Shown: positions 35,490 to 45,311, numbered from the stretch's first letter. The stretch: 64,000 nt of DNA from Bacteroidaceae bacterium (GCA_017466325.1 JAFTUK010000003.1:1-64000); one strand, 5' to 3'. Translations and numbers: made by a program. The notes: generated from the sequence alone by a model not told the origin.

Positions 35490-36379
35490 TTCAATCTGTC
35501 CAAAATTTCTATGATTCGTTCCATATCCCTTTCATTGGCAAAGGGAATCACTATCTTGCCCTTCCCCTTGTCGGAACAGGTCAACTGCACCTTGGTCTGG
35601 AAGAAGCGCGACAGACTGTCCTTCAGTATATTGTATTCCTCGCTTATCTTGGTGCCGCGAGCCTTCAGGCGTCCGCCTTCCGTTGTCTTCACAGAACCGC
35701 CTTCCGACAGTTCCTTTACCATCTCCTCCACCTTGTGCACACTCAGGCCCTGTGACACTATCTCGTTATAGGCACGGATCTGGAGTTTTGGGTCGTCAAT
35801 GGCCAGAAGGGCACGTGCATGGCCCATTTCCAGACGGCGGTCCTTCAGTCCCATCTGGATGGTGGCAGGCAGTTTCAGCAGGCGCAGGTAGTTGGTGATT
35901 GTACTGCGGTTCTTGCCCACCCTCTCGGACAGGCGTTCCTGTGTCAGGTTGTACTGTTCCAACAGGTGCTGGTAGGCCAGGGCTATCTCCAGGGCGTTGA
36001 GGTCTTCACGCTGGATATTCTCGATAAGGGCCATCTCCATCATGTTCTCGTCGTCCACGGTACGCACATAGGCAGGGATGGACTCGAGTCCGGCCATCTG
36101 GCTGGCCCTCCAGCGGCGTTCGCCGGCTATGATGAGGTAGGTTCCGTCGCCCTGGTCGCGCAGGGTGATGGGCTGGACGATGCCAAGTTCCCTGATACTG
36201 TCCGACAACTCCTGCAATGCCACGGGATCAAATTCCCTTCGTGGCTGGTTGGGATTGGGGAATATCTGTCCGATGGGGATCTCGTTGATACTGCCCGAAC
36301 CGGCCGTATTCACCTTCTCGGTACTGATTAGCGCGTCCAAACCGCGGCCCAAAGCCGAATATTTTTTCTTTATTGCCAT
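35486..36379 (-). CDS. parB: Chromosome partitioning protein ParB
   Basis: 297 residues. ParB binds parS, loads as a CTP clamp and spreads around the origin region. Visible features are the N-terminal ParA-interacting stretch (KKYSALGRGLDALIS), the PNPNQPRREFD motif, the CTP-binding GERRWRASQMAG and ENIQREDLNALE, the HTH near LSERVGKNRSTITNYLRLL and a C-terminal dimer domain. The start shares one base with the parA stop (TAATG). No convincing parS was found near it. Confidence 0.95.
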   Translation of the reverse strand: MAIKKKYSALGRGLDALISTEKVNTAGSGSINEIPIGQIFPNPNQPRREFDPVALQELSDSIRELGIVQPITLRDQGDGTYLIIAGERRWRASQMAGLESIPAYVRTVDDENMMEMALIENIQREDLNALEIALAYQHLLEQYNLTQERLSERVGKNRSTITNYLRLLKLPATIQMGLKDRRLEMGHARALLAIDDPKLQIRAYNEIVSQGLSVHKVEEMVKELSEGGSVKTTEGGRLKARGTKISEEYNILKDSLSRFFQTKVQLTCSDKGKGKIVIPFANERDMERIIEILDRLK

Positions 36380-37152
36380 TAGTTCTGTTTCTCGTTTTTC
36401 TCAATGATTTCCTGTGCCAGTGCCAGATGGTTCCTTGCACCGGCAGAATCCACATCGTAGTGGAGCACCGGCAGACCATGACTGGGAGCCTCGGACAGTT
36501 TCACGTTGCGCTGTATCACCGTACGGAACACCAGTTCGCGGAAATGGCGCTTCACCTCGTCATAAATCTGGTTGGCCAGTCGCAGACGGCTGTCGTACAT
36601 GGTCAGCAGGAAACCTTCTATCTCCAGACTTGGGTTCAGTTTGGCCTTGATAATCTTTATGGTGTTAAGCAGCTTGCTTATGCCCTCCAGCGCAAAATAC
36701 TCGCACTGGACAGGGATGATAACGCTGGCGGCCGCCGTAAGGGCATTCACCGTTATCAGTCCGAGCGAGGGGCTGCAGTCTATCAGTATATAGTCGTAAT
36801 CACCCACCACCGGAGCAAGCATGTTCAGCATGATGCGCTCGCGGTTCTGCCTGTTGAGCATCTCTATCTCCGCTCCCACCAGGTCAATGTGACTGGGGAT
36901 GATGTCCAGATTCTCCACATCGGTACTGTAAATGGCTTCGCGCACATCCACTCCGTCAATCAAACAATTATAGACAGTGCAATCCACCTGGGTGCTGTCC
37001 ACGCCAAGACCGCTTGAGGCATTTGCCTGGGGGTCGGCATCAATCAGCAGCACTTTTTTCTCCAACGCAGCCAGGGATGCGGCAAGGTTCATACTGGTAG
37101 TGGTTTTTCCCACACCGCCCTTCTGGTTGGCTAAAGCAATTATCTTACCCAT
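36379..37152 (-). CDS. parA: Chromosome partitioning ATPase ParA
   Basis: 257 residues from the ATG at 37152; the longer frame crosses the promoter and is rejected. This is a deviant Walker A ATPase (NQKGGVGKTTTSMNLAA, residues about 9-25) that moves ParB-parS complexes. Also visible are DADPQANAS and DCSPSLGLITVNAL. It leads the operon parA-parB-DUF5683-mltD-rel and is divergent from surE. Confidence 0.95.
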   Translation of the reverse strand: MGKIIALANQKGGVGKTTTSMNLAASLAALEKKVLLIDADPQANASSGLGVDSTQVDCTVYNCLIDGVDVREAIYSTDVENLDIIPSHIDLVGAEIEMLNRQNRERIMLNMLAPVVGDYDYILIDCSPSLGLITVNALTAAASVIIPVQCEYFALEGISKLLNTIKIIKAKLNPSLEIEGFLLTMYDSRLRLANQIYDEVKRHFRELVFRTVIQRNVKLSEAPSHGLPVLHYDVDSAGARNHLALAQEIIEKNEKQN

Positions 37153-37180
37153 TTGCTTTTCGGTTATATTGTTTCGCGCA

Positions 37181-37249
37181 CAAAGATACAGAAAAATGGG
37201 GAAAACACAAAGTGGAACTTGCGTTAAAATACAAAAAGCACTACCTTTG
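37181..37249. promoter_or_regulatory. Divergent promoters of parA and surE
   Basis: parA (minus): TATCTTTG at 37181-37188 with TTTG at 37208-37211 (19-bp gap). surE (plus): TACCTTTG at 37242-37249 with TTGC at 37219-37222 (19-bp gap). Confidence 0.65.
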
Positions 37250-37273
37250 CCGGCAAAAAAGAACACTATAGTT

Positions 37274-38038
37274 ATGCAAAAAGACACACGTCCCACCATT
37301 CTCATCACCAACGACGACGGTTATCAGGCACAGGGAATACGTTTCCTGACCAAAATCATGAAGGGCCTCGGCAACTGTGTTGTCGTGGCGCCAGACAGCG
37401 CCCGCAGTGGCGCCGCATGCTGCATAACCCCCACTCATCCGGTCAGCGTAATGAAGGTAGAGGACGGAGTCTATGCCTGCTCGGGCACGCCTGTAGATTG
37501 CGTTAAAATCGCTTTGGAAAAGGTATTGCCATGCAAGCCCGACCTGGTTGTAAGCGGCATAAACCATGGAGACAACGCTTCCATTTCCCTGCACTACAGC
37601 GGCACGGTGGGCGCCGTCCTGGAGGCATGCATGAAGGGTGTTCCTGCGATAGCCTATAGTCTGAGGACACACAAGAAGGAATGTGACTTCACCCCCTATG
37701 CCGAAGTGGTGAAAGAGTGGGCATGCAAAGTCCTTGGGGAGGGGCTGCCGGAAGGCACCTGCCTGAATATCAACTTCCCGGAGGTGGAACGTCTGTCGGG
37801 CAGTAGGGTATGCCGCATGGCACGAGGAATGTGGCACACGGAATGGTTGGACGCAGGAACTGATTCGGAAGGGAAAAACATTTACACCCTGACGGGTACG
37901 TTCTGTAATTTGGAACCCGAGGCCGCCGACACGGACTATTGGGCCATAGACCACGGGATGGCTGCCATCACCCCACTGACTCTGGATATGACCGACCATA
38001 GTATGCTGGCAGTTTTGGGAGGGGTGGGTGACAGATGA
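37274..38038 (+). CDS. surE: 5'/3'-nucleotidase SurE
   Basis: 254 residues from the ATG at 37274, 24 nt after the -7 box. SurE dephosphorylates nucleoside monophosphates and polyphosphate in stress survival. Conserved motifs are ILITNDDGYQAQGI (metal-binding Asp pair), VVAPDSARSGAACCIT, GTPVDCVKIAL and the VVSGINHGDNASISLHYSGT signature. A 330-nt repeat-bearing spacer follows. Confidence 0.95.
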   Translation: MQKDTRPTILITNDDGYQAQGIRFLTKIMKGLGNCVVVAPDSARSGAACCITPTHPVSVMKVEDGVYACSGTPVDCVKIALEKVLPCKPDLVVSGINHGDNASISLHYSGTVGAVLEACMKGVPAIAYSLRTHKKECDFTPYAEVVKEWACKVLGEGLPEGTCLNINFPEVERLSGSRVCRMARGMWHTEWLDAGTDSEGKNIYTLTGTFCNLEPEAADTDYWAIDHGMAAITPLTLDMTDHSMLAVLGGVGDR

Positions 38039-38133
38039 TGCAACTGATGTGATTTCAATGTGTTAGCAAACAGATAACTCCGACCCTTCCCAGTGTCGGA
38101 TGCAGGCTTGTTGATGCAGGCGGTGTGTTCTCG

Positions 38134-38224
38134 CGAGGACGCGCCTTTGTCCTTAGTATTGTCACACCTTTGTCCTTAGTATTGTCGCACCCTTGTCCTT
38201 AGTATTTGTGAGGGTGCGTCCTCG
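38134..38224. repeat. 23-bp tandem repeat framed by a 9-bp inverted repeat
   Basis: Three units of CCTTTGTCCTTAGTATTGTC-type sequence with a 23-bp period (38141-38210). They are bracketed by CGAGGACGC (38134-38142) and GCGTCCTCG (38216-38224), so the array would sit in the loop of a cruciform or RNA hairpin. The rest of the 38039-38368 spacer shows no gene. Confidence 0.75.
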
Positions 38225-38368
38225 GTAGCGGCAAAGGGCACTCATAGTGATGCGGGCACTCTATGCTCGGGCAATTTGCAGAATGGACATACATGCGTCG
38301 GTTGCTGCCTTCGTGTCTTGCGGTTGAAAAAGGTTTACAGAAATGTCGCCTCGGCGTGGAGGCTGCGG

Positions 38369-39739
38369 TCATTGCTTCTCTTGGATGAACACCACCTTGA
38401 CGTCATTGCGCGACAAACGCATCCTGAGCCAGTTCTCCATCCTCTGTTCGTCCTCGGCTTTCACTCTTGAGTCCAAACTGACGTTCACCACATACACAGC
38501 GCTGTCCAGCATCACGGAGTCGGCCCAATACGTATATATGCCCCTGCCCGTGGATACGGAAACGACCTGGGGGAACAGGGAGGTTAGTTCGGGCAACAAT
38601 ATGCGCGAAAACTCTACCGTCTGCATATAATGGTCTACGCTATCGCGCAAAGCGCGTATTTGCAGTTCGTTCTCGGCCAACTGCTTTTGGGTGGCCAAGG
38701 CCTTGTTCTTTTCTGTGGTAATCAAACCACGCACGCTTTCCATGTCTACGCCCTTGGCACTCTGGACAATGTCCAGACACACGCCTTCAAGCCCGAACTG
38801 AGGCAGACGGGCCGACATGCCTGCAATCTGCACGCTGTCCACCTCCTCACCAAGCATCACCACTCGTATAGTGCGACTGCTGTAGTCAAATTCCTGAGAA
38901 ATTATCTTTGCATCGTTTTTCTGCAGCACATCTCTGTAGAAGTCCAAGCAACGTTCGCGGAACACCGTTTCCTGCACCATCTGGAAGGTGATGAAGATAC
39001 TGGGAATAATGGTAATAACGCTGATAAACGAGATTATATGCTTAACCTTTTTTTCGCGTGCCTTGTCCACGAATACCTTCTTCGGGAAGCGCATGACAAA
39101 CGTCACTCCTATGAATGTGGCCAAAGATATGAATATGGTGTTGATCAGGTACAAGTACAGCGCCCCTGCCGCAAACAGCCAGTTTCCCGTACCCAGCCCG
39201 AAACCTACGGTACACAGGGGAGGCATCAGTGCCGTGGCTATTGCCACACCGGGTATGACATTGCCGGTGCGCTGGCTGCGGCTGCTCAGTGCCACTATGC
39301 CGGCCAGACCGCCACACAGGGCTATGCCAACGTCGTAAATGGTGGGTGAGGTTCGTGCCAACAGTTCCGACTGCACCTCGTCCAGCGGAGTCAGCAGGAA
39401 ATACAAGGTGGCCGTGGCCACACTGAAGAGCGTTGCCACAAGATAGTTCTTGGCGGCACGCTTGAAGAGCATGAAGTCGTTGATGCCTATTCCCAGGCCC
39501 ATGCCGATGATGGGACCCATCAACGGAGATATGAGCATGGCGCCAATGATTACCGCCGCACTGTTGGTGTTCAGACCCAACGAGGCAACGAAGACGGCCA
39601 GTATCAGAATCCATAGTTTTGCTCCACGGAAATCCACACCTGCCTCTATGACGGCAATGGTATCCTTTTCCGGAGCCATGTCCTCACCCAAACTCAGTAT
39701 TCCACCAAGCCAATCCTTAAACATCTGCCAAATATTCAT
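38369..39739 (-). CDS. DUF389 membrane protein
   Basis: 456 residues. The TIGR00341/DUF389 hallmark is clear: LGLNTNSAAVIIGAMLISPL then MGPIIGMGLGIGI, followed by further helices (LYFLLTPL, GIALCGGLAGIVALSSRSQR, VIPGVAIATALMPPLCTVGFG). About six transmembrane segments lie in the first 250 residues. A long soluble coiled-coil/beta region follows that includes KALATQKQLAENELQIRALR. The function is unknown. It lies 14 nt downstream of lpxB on the same strand. Confidence 0.88.
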   Translation of the reverse strand: MNIWQMFKDWLGGILSLGEDMAPEKDTIAVIEAGVDFRGAKLWILILAVFVASLGLNTNSAAVIIGAMLISPLMGPIIGMGLGIGINDFMLFKRAAKNYLVATLFSVATATLYFLLTPLDEVQSELLARTSPTIYDVGIALCGGLAGIVALSSRSQRTGNVIPGVAIATALMPPLCTVGFGLGTGNWLFAAGALYLYLINTIFISLATFIGVTFVMRFPKKVFVDKAREKKVKHIISFISVITIIPSIFITFQMVQETVFRERCLDFYRDVLQKNDAKIISQEFDYSSRTIRVVMLGEEVDSVQIAGMSARLPQFGLEGVCLDIVQSAKGVDMESVRGLITTEKNKALATQKQLAENELQIRALRDSVDHYMQTVEFSRILLPELTSLFPQVVSVSTGRGIYTYWADSVMLDSAVYVVNVSLDSRVKAEDEQRMENWLRMRLSRNDVKVVFIQEKQ

Positions 39740-39753
39740 AAGCGTTCTGCTTT

Positions 39754-40917
39754 TTATTTACCTACTATCTTATGCGCCGCCTTTTCAGGCGCTCCGGGTT
39801 CTCCCAGTAACTGCATCATGGTTTCATACCCCTGCTTCTGGTTCCTGCGGAAGGTCTCGTCCACGAGCACATTGCGCAGATTGCGTTCCACCGACTCCTG
39901 TGTCATCTCGCCCGCCACCAGTTCCGGCACGACTTCTCTCCCCACAATCAGGTTGACCAAGGACACATACGGAACCTTCAGGACAATCTTTCGCAACCAC
40001 GACACCACCTTGCCGAATGCCATGGCATAGCACACCACCTGGGGAACTCCGAAAATAGCCGTTTCCAATGTGGCCGTCCCACTGGTCACCAAAGCGGCAT
40101 AGGCACTGTCCAGAAGCATGAAACTGCTCCGGCTGCCCTGGCAGGGCGCAAGCACTATCCTTTTGCGGAAGTCCCCGTTTCCGTCACCTAAGGCAGAGGA
40201 TATTATGGTTTCATAAAAATCCTTGTGCATATTGGGGGCAGAGGCGATGACATACTGATAGTCTCCTCCCACCGCGCAAGCCGCCTTCAACATCATGGGC
40301 AGGTTGCGCTCTATCTCCTGACGGCGGCTTCCTGGCAACAGGGCCACGACGGGAGCGTTCCTTAAAGCCAGGCTATTCCTCCACGCCTCAATTTCCTGTG
40401 CCTGCAAGGAGTTGCGGAACATGCTTATTTCGTCCAGTGTGGGATTGCCGACATAATCCACATGGCAATCATGCTTCCCGGCATACCATTTCACCTCGAA
40501 AGGCAGTATGCTCAGTATGGAATCCACATACTTCTTTATCTGCACTATCCTGCCCTCTTTCCAGGCCCATATCTTGGGCGGGATGTAGTAAACCACTTGG
40601 GGAACGGCAGTTGTCTCTCCACGTCTGCCTTCGACAAACACCTTATGGAACCAGGCGGCAATCTTCAGGTTGAAACCGGGATAGTCAACGAGTATCAGGC
40701 GGTCGGGCATAAATTCCGATATGCTCTTCTTGCATTCCTGCATACCACGCAGTATCTCCGGCAGATGCATTGCCACCGATATAAAGCCCATATATGCCAG
40801 GTCGGGCCTATACCAATAGTATATTTCCGCCTCAGCATCCTTGGCACGTATGGCATCCATCAGATGCCTGGCATGCAAATCTCCACTGGCCTCGCCAGCA
40901 ATCAGAAAGTACTTCAT
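39754..40917 (-). CDS. lpxB: Lipid-A-disaccharide synthase
   Basis: 387 residues from the ATG at 40917 (MKYFLIAGEASGDLHARHLM), placed 7 nt after the -7 box. LpxB joins UDP-diacylglucosamine and lipid X (the LpxH product encoded 22 kb away) into the lipid A disaccharide. GT19 motifs are visible: GEASGD, LVDYPGFNLKIA, YYIPPKIWAW, ALLPGSRRQEIERNLP and LVTSGTATLE. Upstream lies a duplicated promoter block. Confidence 0.95.
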   Translation of the reverse strand: MKYFLIAGEASGDLHARHLMDAIRAKDAEAEIYYWYRPDLAYMGFISVAMHLPEILRGMQECKKSISEFMPDRLILVDYPGFNLKIAAWFHKVFVEGRRGETTAVPQVVYYIPPKIWAWKEGRIVQIKKYVDSILSILPFEVKWYAGKHDCHVDYVGNPTLDEISMFRNSLQAQEIEAWRNSLALRNAPVVALLPGSRRQEIERNLPMMLKAACAVGGDYQYVIASAPNMHKDFYETIISSALGDGNGDFRKRIVLAPCQGSRSSFMLLDSAYAALVTSGTATLETAIFGVPQVVCYAMAFGKVVSWLRKIVLKVPYVSLVNLIVGREVVPELVAGEMTQESVERNLRNVLVDETFRRNQKQGYETMMQLLGEPGAPEKAAHKIVGK

Positions 40918-40923
40918 CGCCCA

Positions 40924-41080
40924 CAAAGATACGAATAAGCGAGAGCAATACCAAAATAAAAGACGTTTTATTTGGGGATTGCCGAACGGAAGTATCTTAG
41001 AGACATAGTCTCAGAGGTACGAAATTAGTGAGAGCAATACCAAAATAAAAGCATTTTATTTGGGGATTGCAGAGCGGAAG
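40924..41080 (-). promoter_or_regulatory. lpxB promoter and its duplicated, decayed copy
   Basis: Minus-strand TATCTTTG (40924-40931) with TTTG at 40952-40955 (20-bp gap). The block 40941-40992 is repeated nearly exactly at 41030-41080. In the upstream copy the -7 box has decayed to TACCTCTG. Both resemble the last mlaE promoter (CTCGCTTATTCGTANCTTTG). Confidence 0.7.
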
Positions 41081-41191
41081 TTTTAACTACCAAATTAGTC
41101 TTTTTGTTCTTTTACGGAACAATTATGAGCAAAAAGCACACAAACGGAACGCATTTTTCTTGCCAATAAGGCAAAAACAAACAGTTTTCAT

Positions 41192-41199
41192 TATCTTTG
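41192..41199 (+). promoter_or_regulatory. -7 box for the AraC-type gene
   Basis: TATCTTTG 5 nt before the ATG. No matching -33 is seen, as might be expected of an activator-dependent promoter. Confidence 0.4.
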
Positions 41200-41203
41200 C
41201 ATC

Positions 41204-42076
41204 ATGAAAAAGGTTAATATAAACACATCAATCCCTCAGGAACTGCATCTTGACTACCAGGACAAGTACATTGTTCTGCTGGACAATGTGCACCAGGTGC
41301 AGCATACTCAGGAAACCGTCATCAACGAGTCATTCATAATAATTCTGGTTGAAGACGGAGAATGTACCGCCACAATCAATGACAATGAATATTCTCTGAA
41401 CCCAGGGGACCTATTGATCTGCACACCTGGCAACCTACTGGAACGTGGCATGGTGAGCATAAACTTCCACTGCCGCATTTTCATCATGTCATCCGAACAC
41501 GCAGGAGACATCCTCAAGGGAACGCCCATGAGCATATCGCACTATCTCATGAGCAAAGTGGTACAGGCAATACGACTAACCCACGAAGAGCAGGAAATGC
41601 TGAAAGGATTCTACAGACTGCTATCCTCCATAAACCCACTACCGGACGATAAAGTGAGGGAATATACGGTGCATCACCTGTTGAAATCATTTGCATACAC
41701 CTTTGTAGGCTTCTTCATACGACGCGGTTACACATCTCCAAAGAATAAAGGTACATCCGCAGAAGTATTGTTCAGAAAGTTCACACGCATTCTCCACGAG
41801 CACCCCGAGGGGCGCACCGTGCAATTCTATGCCGACAAGCTCAACATCACACCAAAATACTTCAATACCATCTGCAAACAAGTCTCCGGAAAAACAGCAA
41901 GCAAACTTATCAACGAGGAAATAGTGACGCAAGCCCAACTGATGCTGAAGGATCCAGACCTGAGCATCAAACAGGTGTCGTCCATACTTGGGTTTACCAA
42001 CCAGTCACACTTCGGTTCCTTCATTAGGAAAGAAACAGGAGTCTCACCACAATTCCTACGCAAGAAACAAATTTGA
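41204..42076 (+). CDS. AraC-family transcriptional regulator
   Basis: 290 residues. An N-terminal cupin-like sensor (ESFIIILVEDGECTATINDN then EYSLNPGDLLICTPGN) is followed by a C-terminal AraC double HTH: VQFYADKLNITPKYFNTICK, then LSIKQVSSILGFTNQSHFGS and FIRKETGVSPQFLRK. The ligand is unknown. A lipoprotein gene follows at 48 nt on the same strand and may be a target. It lies 123 nt beyond the duplicated lpxB promoter block, transcribed away from it. Confidence 0.9.
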   Translation: MKKVNINTSIPQELHLDYQDKYIVLLDNVHQVQHTQETVINESFIIILVEDGECTATINDNEYSLNPGDLLICTPGNLLERGMVSINFHCRIFIMSSEHAGDILKGTPMSISHYLMSKVVQAIRLTHEEQEMLKGFYRLLSSINPLPDDKVREYTVHHLLKSFAYTFVGFFIRRGYTSPKNKGTSAEVLFRKFTRILHEHPEGRTVQFYADKLNITPKYFNTICKQVSGKTASKLINEEIVTQAQLMLKDPDLSIKQVSSILGFTNQSHFGSFIRKETGVSPQFLRKKQI

Positions 42077-42124
42077 AAAGCATAAGACATTCAGAACATC
42101 ATACACAATATTATTTTGAGCAAT

Positions 42125-42661
42125 ATGAAGAAATACCTATTCCGTATCCTCATCGTCATGCTTGGCATCTGGGCAGCCATCGGAAATATTGGCTGCAAGA
42201 ACGAGTATAAGGACATGCTGCCGGGAGAAATCCGTTTGAAAGAGAACGACTATCGCAACGATGACAAAATCAAGGACACCGAATACAGCACCGACAAAGG
42301 TGCAGTCAAAATGAGCGCCATGGAAGTACGGGGAATCTGGCATGCCGTCATTATCAAAACGGAAGATGAGTTCGAGAGGACAGACGACAAAGAGGGAAAA
42401 CTCTACGAAAGTCCTGTTCACGCAGAAGAGACTTTCCACTCCCTATTGCGGGAAAACATGAACTCCGTTGCAGAGAAATATCCCTATTCGCATACCGCAA
42501 TAATGAAGGAACTTGCAAGGGCGGAAGTACACACCTATATAAAATATGTATGGTGTGCACAGGCAGAAGAATATGTCAATCTGAAATTCGAAGCAACTCC
42601 TCATATCATTGTCACAGAGGTTCCTGCAGAACAAAAAACAGGTGGTCAAGAGGCAAAATAG
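42125..42661 (+). CDS. Hypothetical lipoprotein
   Basis: 178 residues from the ATG at 42125; an in-frame TTG 9 nt earlier is less likely. The signal MKKYLFRILIVMLGIWAAIG leads to an IGCKN lipobox-like Cys. The mature part is hydrophilic and acidic, with EVRGIWHAVIIKTEDEFERT and a helical C-terminal half (HTAIMKELARAEVHTYIKYV). I recognise no family. It stands between an AraC-type regulator and frr. Confidence 0.6.
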   Translation: MKKYLFRILIVMLGIWAAIGNIGCKNEYKDMLPGEIRLKENDYRNDDKIKDTEYSTDKGAVKMSAMEVRGIWHAVIIKTEDEFERTDDKEGKLYESPVHAEETFHSLLRENMNSVAEKYPYSHTAIMKELARAEVHTYIKYVWCAQAEEYVNLKFEATPHIIVTEVPAEQKTGGQEAK

Positions 42662-42682
42662 CAATAAAAGCATAGTATCCAC

Positions 42683-42713
42683 TTGCATTATTGAAAGAAA
42701 AGACCTACATTTG
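42683..42713 (+). promoter_or_regulatory. frr promoter
   Basis: TTGC at 42683-42686, a 19-bp gap, and TACATTTG at 42706-42713, 36 nt before the frr start. Confidence 0.6.
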
Positions 42714-42749
42714 TTCTGAATTTCCGAAATAATCAAAGAATAACCTAAT

Positions 42750-43310
42750 ATGATTGACGTTAAAGTTACCCTCGCTGACGCCGAGGAGAAAATGGAAGAG
42801 GCCGTAATGTACCTGGACGAGGCATTGGCCCACATCCGTGCAGGCAAGGCAAATGTTAAGATCCTGGACGGCATACGTGTGGACAGTTACGGCAGCATGG
42901 TTCCCCTGAACAACGTTGCAAGCATCAACACCCCCGATGCACGTACCATCGCCATCAAACCATGGGACAAAAGTATGTTCCGTGCCATAGAAAAGGCCAT
43001 CATGGACAGTGACGTGGGCATCACTCCCGACAACAACGGTGAAATCATCCGTCTGACCATACCGCCACTGACCGAGGAGCGACGCAAGCAATTGGCCAAG
43101 CAGTGCGGCAAGGAGTGCGAACAGGCAAAGGTAAGCATCCGCAATGCACGACGCGACACCAACGACAAACTGAAGAAGGCCATCAAGGACGGACTGTCCG
43201 AGGACCTCGAGAAGGATGCGGAAGCAGACCTGCAGAAGATGCACGACAAGTACATCAAGAAGGTGGAAGAACTCCTGGCCAACAAGGAGAAAGAAATCAT
43301 GACTGTCTGA
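42750..43310 (+). CDS. frr: Ribosome recycling factor
   Basis: 186 residues. With EF-G it splits post-termination ribosomes. Canonical segments are [60 protein letters not shown] and the long helical [17 protein letters not shown] end. Its stop overlaps the rsgA start (TGATG), giving translational coupling of two ribosome-cycle factors. Confidence 0.97.
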   Translation: MIDVKVTLADAEEKMEEAVMYLDEALAHIRAGKANVKILDGIRVDSYGSMVPLNNVASINTPDARTIAIKPWDKSMFRAIEKAIMDSDVGITPDNNGEIIRLTIPPLTEERRKQLAKQCGKECEQAKVSIRNARRDTNDKLKKAIKDGLSEDLEKDAEADLQKMHDKYIKKVEELLANKEKEIMTV

Positions 43311-44278
43311 TGCAGGGCATTGTCATCAAGAATACAGGAAGCTGGTACGTTGTCCGCTTGGACGACGGCCAGCTTTTCCAGTGTAAAGTGAAGGGCAACT
43401 TCCGCCTCAAGGGCATACGCAGCACCAACCCCGTTGCCGTGGGCGACAACGTCCGCATTGTCCCCACAGAGGCCAATGCCGGACATGTGGGCATGATAAC
43501 CGAAATACTGGACCGCCGCAACTACATTATCCGCAAGGCATCCAACCTTTCCAAGCAAAGCCACATCATAGCGGCAAACGTGGATCAGGCGGCCTTGGTC
43601 GTGACATTGAGGCATCCCGAGACGAGCACAACCTTCATAGACCGTTTCCTGGCAAGTGCCGAGGCATATCGCGTGCCGGTAATATTGATATTCAACAAAG
43701 TTGACCTGCTCGACGAGGACGACCGCCACCTGCTGGAACTCTTCTTCCGTCTCTATGAAAGCATAGGATACCCCTGCTATGGCGTCTCCGCCATAGACGA
43801 CACGAAGGGCCTGTGCGGCATGGACACCTTGCGCAAGGCACTCGGAGGCAAGACTACCCTATTCTCCGGCAACAGCGGTGTGGGCAAAAGCACACTGCTC
43901 AACGCCCTCATTCCGGGACTGGAAGTAAAGACAGCGGAAATATCCGACTCGCACGATACAGGCATGCACACCACCACCTTCTCGGAGATGTTTGACCTGC
44001 CGGCATCTGCCCACGGGGAATCTGGACATATCATAGATACCCCCGGCATAAAGGGATTCGGCACGTTCGACATGGAGCGGGAAGAGGTAGGACATTACTT
44101 CCGCGAAATATTCCAGACGGGCAAGGAATGCCGTTTCGGCAACTGCACCCACACCCACGAACCGGGGTGTGCTGTGCTGGAGGCCCTTAAAGAACACCGC
44201 ATAGCCCAAAGCCGCTACAACAGTTACCTCTCCATGCTGGAAGACAAGGACGAAGACAAATACCGCACAAAACTTTAA
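43310..44278 (+). CDS. rsgA: Small-subunit maturation GTPase RsgA
   Basis: 322 residues from the ATG at 43310, overlapping the frr stop. RsgA (YjeQ) is a circularly permuted GTPase for late 30S maturation. An N-terminal OB fold is followed by G4 FNKVDLL, then G1 [14 protein letters not shown], then [10 protein letters not shown] zinc-binding C-terminal knuckle has [16 protein letters not shown]. The permuted motif order (G4-G1-G3) is visible directly. Confidence 0.96.
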   Translation: MQGIVIKNTGSWYVVRLDDGQLFQCKVKGNFRLKGIRSTNPVAVGDNVRIVPTEANAGHVGMITEILDRRNYIIRKASNLSKQSHIIAANVDQAALVVTLRHPETSTTFIDRFLASAEAYRVPVILIFNKVDLLDEDDRHLLELFFRLYESIGYPCYGVSAIDDTKGLCGMDTLRKALGGKTTLFSGNSGVGKSTLLNALIPGLEVKTAEISDSHDTGMHTTTFSEMFDLPASAHGESGHIIDTPGIKGFGTFDMEREEVGHYFREIFQTGKECRFGNCTHTHEPGCAVLEALKEHRIAQSRYNSYLSMLEDKDEDKYRTKL

Positions 44279-44295
44279 AGACTCTAACAAAAGAT

Positions 44296-45204
44296 ATGAA
44301 AACAGTTATCATCGGCAGTGGCCCTGCGGGCTACACTGCAGCCATCTATGCCAGCCGCAGCGGTTTGGAACCTGTCCTCTACGAAGGCAACCAACCCGGA
44401 GGCCAGTTGACACAAACCACAGAAATAGACAACTTCCCCGGTTATCCCGAGGGAACCACCGGCAACGAACTGATGGACGACCTCCGTGCACAGGCAGAAC
44501 GCCTTGGCGCGGACATACGTATGGGAACCATCACCGCCGTGGACTTCTCCATGGACGGTAGCCAGCCCCATGTACTAACCATCGATGACGGCACCACGAT
44601 AGAGGCCGACACCGTGATTATCTCCACCGGAGCGTCTGCAAAATACCTTGGGCTGGAGGACGAGAAAAAGTATCAGGGCATGGGTGTAAGCGCCTGCGCA
44701 ACCTGCGACGGATTCTTCTACCGCAAGAAGACTGTGGCCGTGGTAGGCGGTGGCGACACGGCATGCGAAGAGGCCCAGTATCTGGCCGGTCTGTGCAAGA
44801 AGGTCTACATGATAGTTCGCCGCGACGTCCTGCGTGCCTCTGAAGCGATGCAGAAGAAGGTCATGGAGACAGAGAACATAGAAATTCTGTGGAACACCCA
44901 GGTACGTGGCCTGTACGGCGCCGACGGAGTGGAGGGCGCTCACCTGTCCACAGGCGAGGACCTGCCCATCGACGGACTCTTCCTGGCTATCGGTCATCAT
45001 CCCAACAGCGACGTGTTCCGTCCGGCACTAGAATGTGATGCAGAGGGGTATATCATAGTAAAGCACCCTACAACCGAGACTAACATCCCCGGTGTCTTTG
45101 CATGTGGCGACGTAGCCGACCCCATCTACCGCCAGGCCATCTCTGCTGCCGGCAGCGGATGCCATGCTGCCATGGATGCCCGAAAGTATCTGTCGGAGAA
45201 GTAA
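44296..45204 (+). CDS. trxB: Thioredoxin-disulfide reductase
   Basis: 302 residues. It reduces thioredoxin with NADPH through FAD. Visible motifs are the FAD-binding GSGPAGYTAAIYASRSGL, the redox pair CATC in SACATCDGFFYRKK, the NADPH-binding GGGDTACEEAQYLAGLC, and the C-terminal FACGDVADPIYRQAISAAGS. It ends in a good hairpin 26 nt downstream. Confidence 0.96.
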   Translation: MKTVIIGSGPAGYTAAIYASRSGLEPVLYEGNQPGGQLTQTTEIDNFPGYPEGTTGNELMDDLRAQAERLGADIRMGTITAVDFSMDGSQPHVLTIDDGTTIEADTVIISTGASAKYLGLEDEKKYQGMGVSACATCDGFFYRKKTVAVVGGGDTACEEAQYLAGLCKKVYMIVRRDVLRASEAMQKKVMETENIEILWNTQVRGLYGADGVEGAHLSTGEDLPIDGLFLAIGHHPNSDVFRPALECDAEGYIIVKHPTTETNIPGVFACGDVADPIYRQAISAAGSGCHAAMDARKYLSEK

Positions 45205-45230
45205 CGCACGAACACATATACAAATACCTT

Positions 45231-45265
45231 ACAGCCATGAGCAACTTTCCTGCGTTCATGGCTGT
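45231..45265 (+). terminator. trxB terminator
   Basis: ACAGCCATGA and TCATGGCTGT form a perfect 10-bp stem with a 15-nt loop, followed by ATTATTTG. Confidence 0.75.
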
Positions 45266-45311
45266 ATTATTTGTGCATAAACAGGAAAAGGCGCATCTTT
45301 GCACAAAATTA

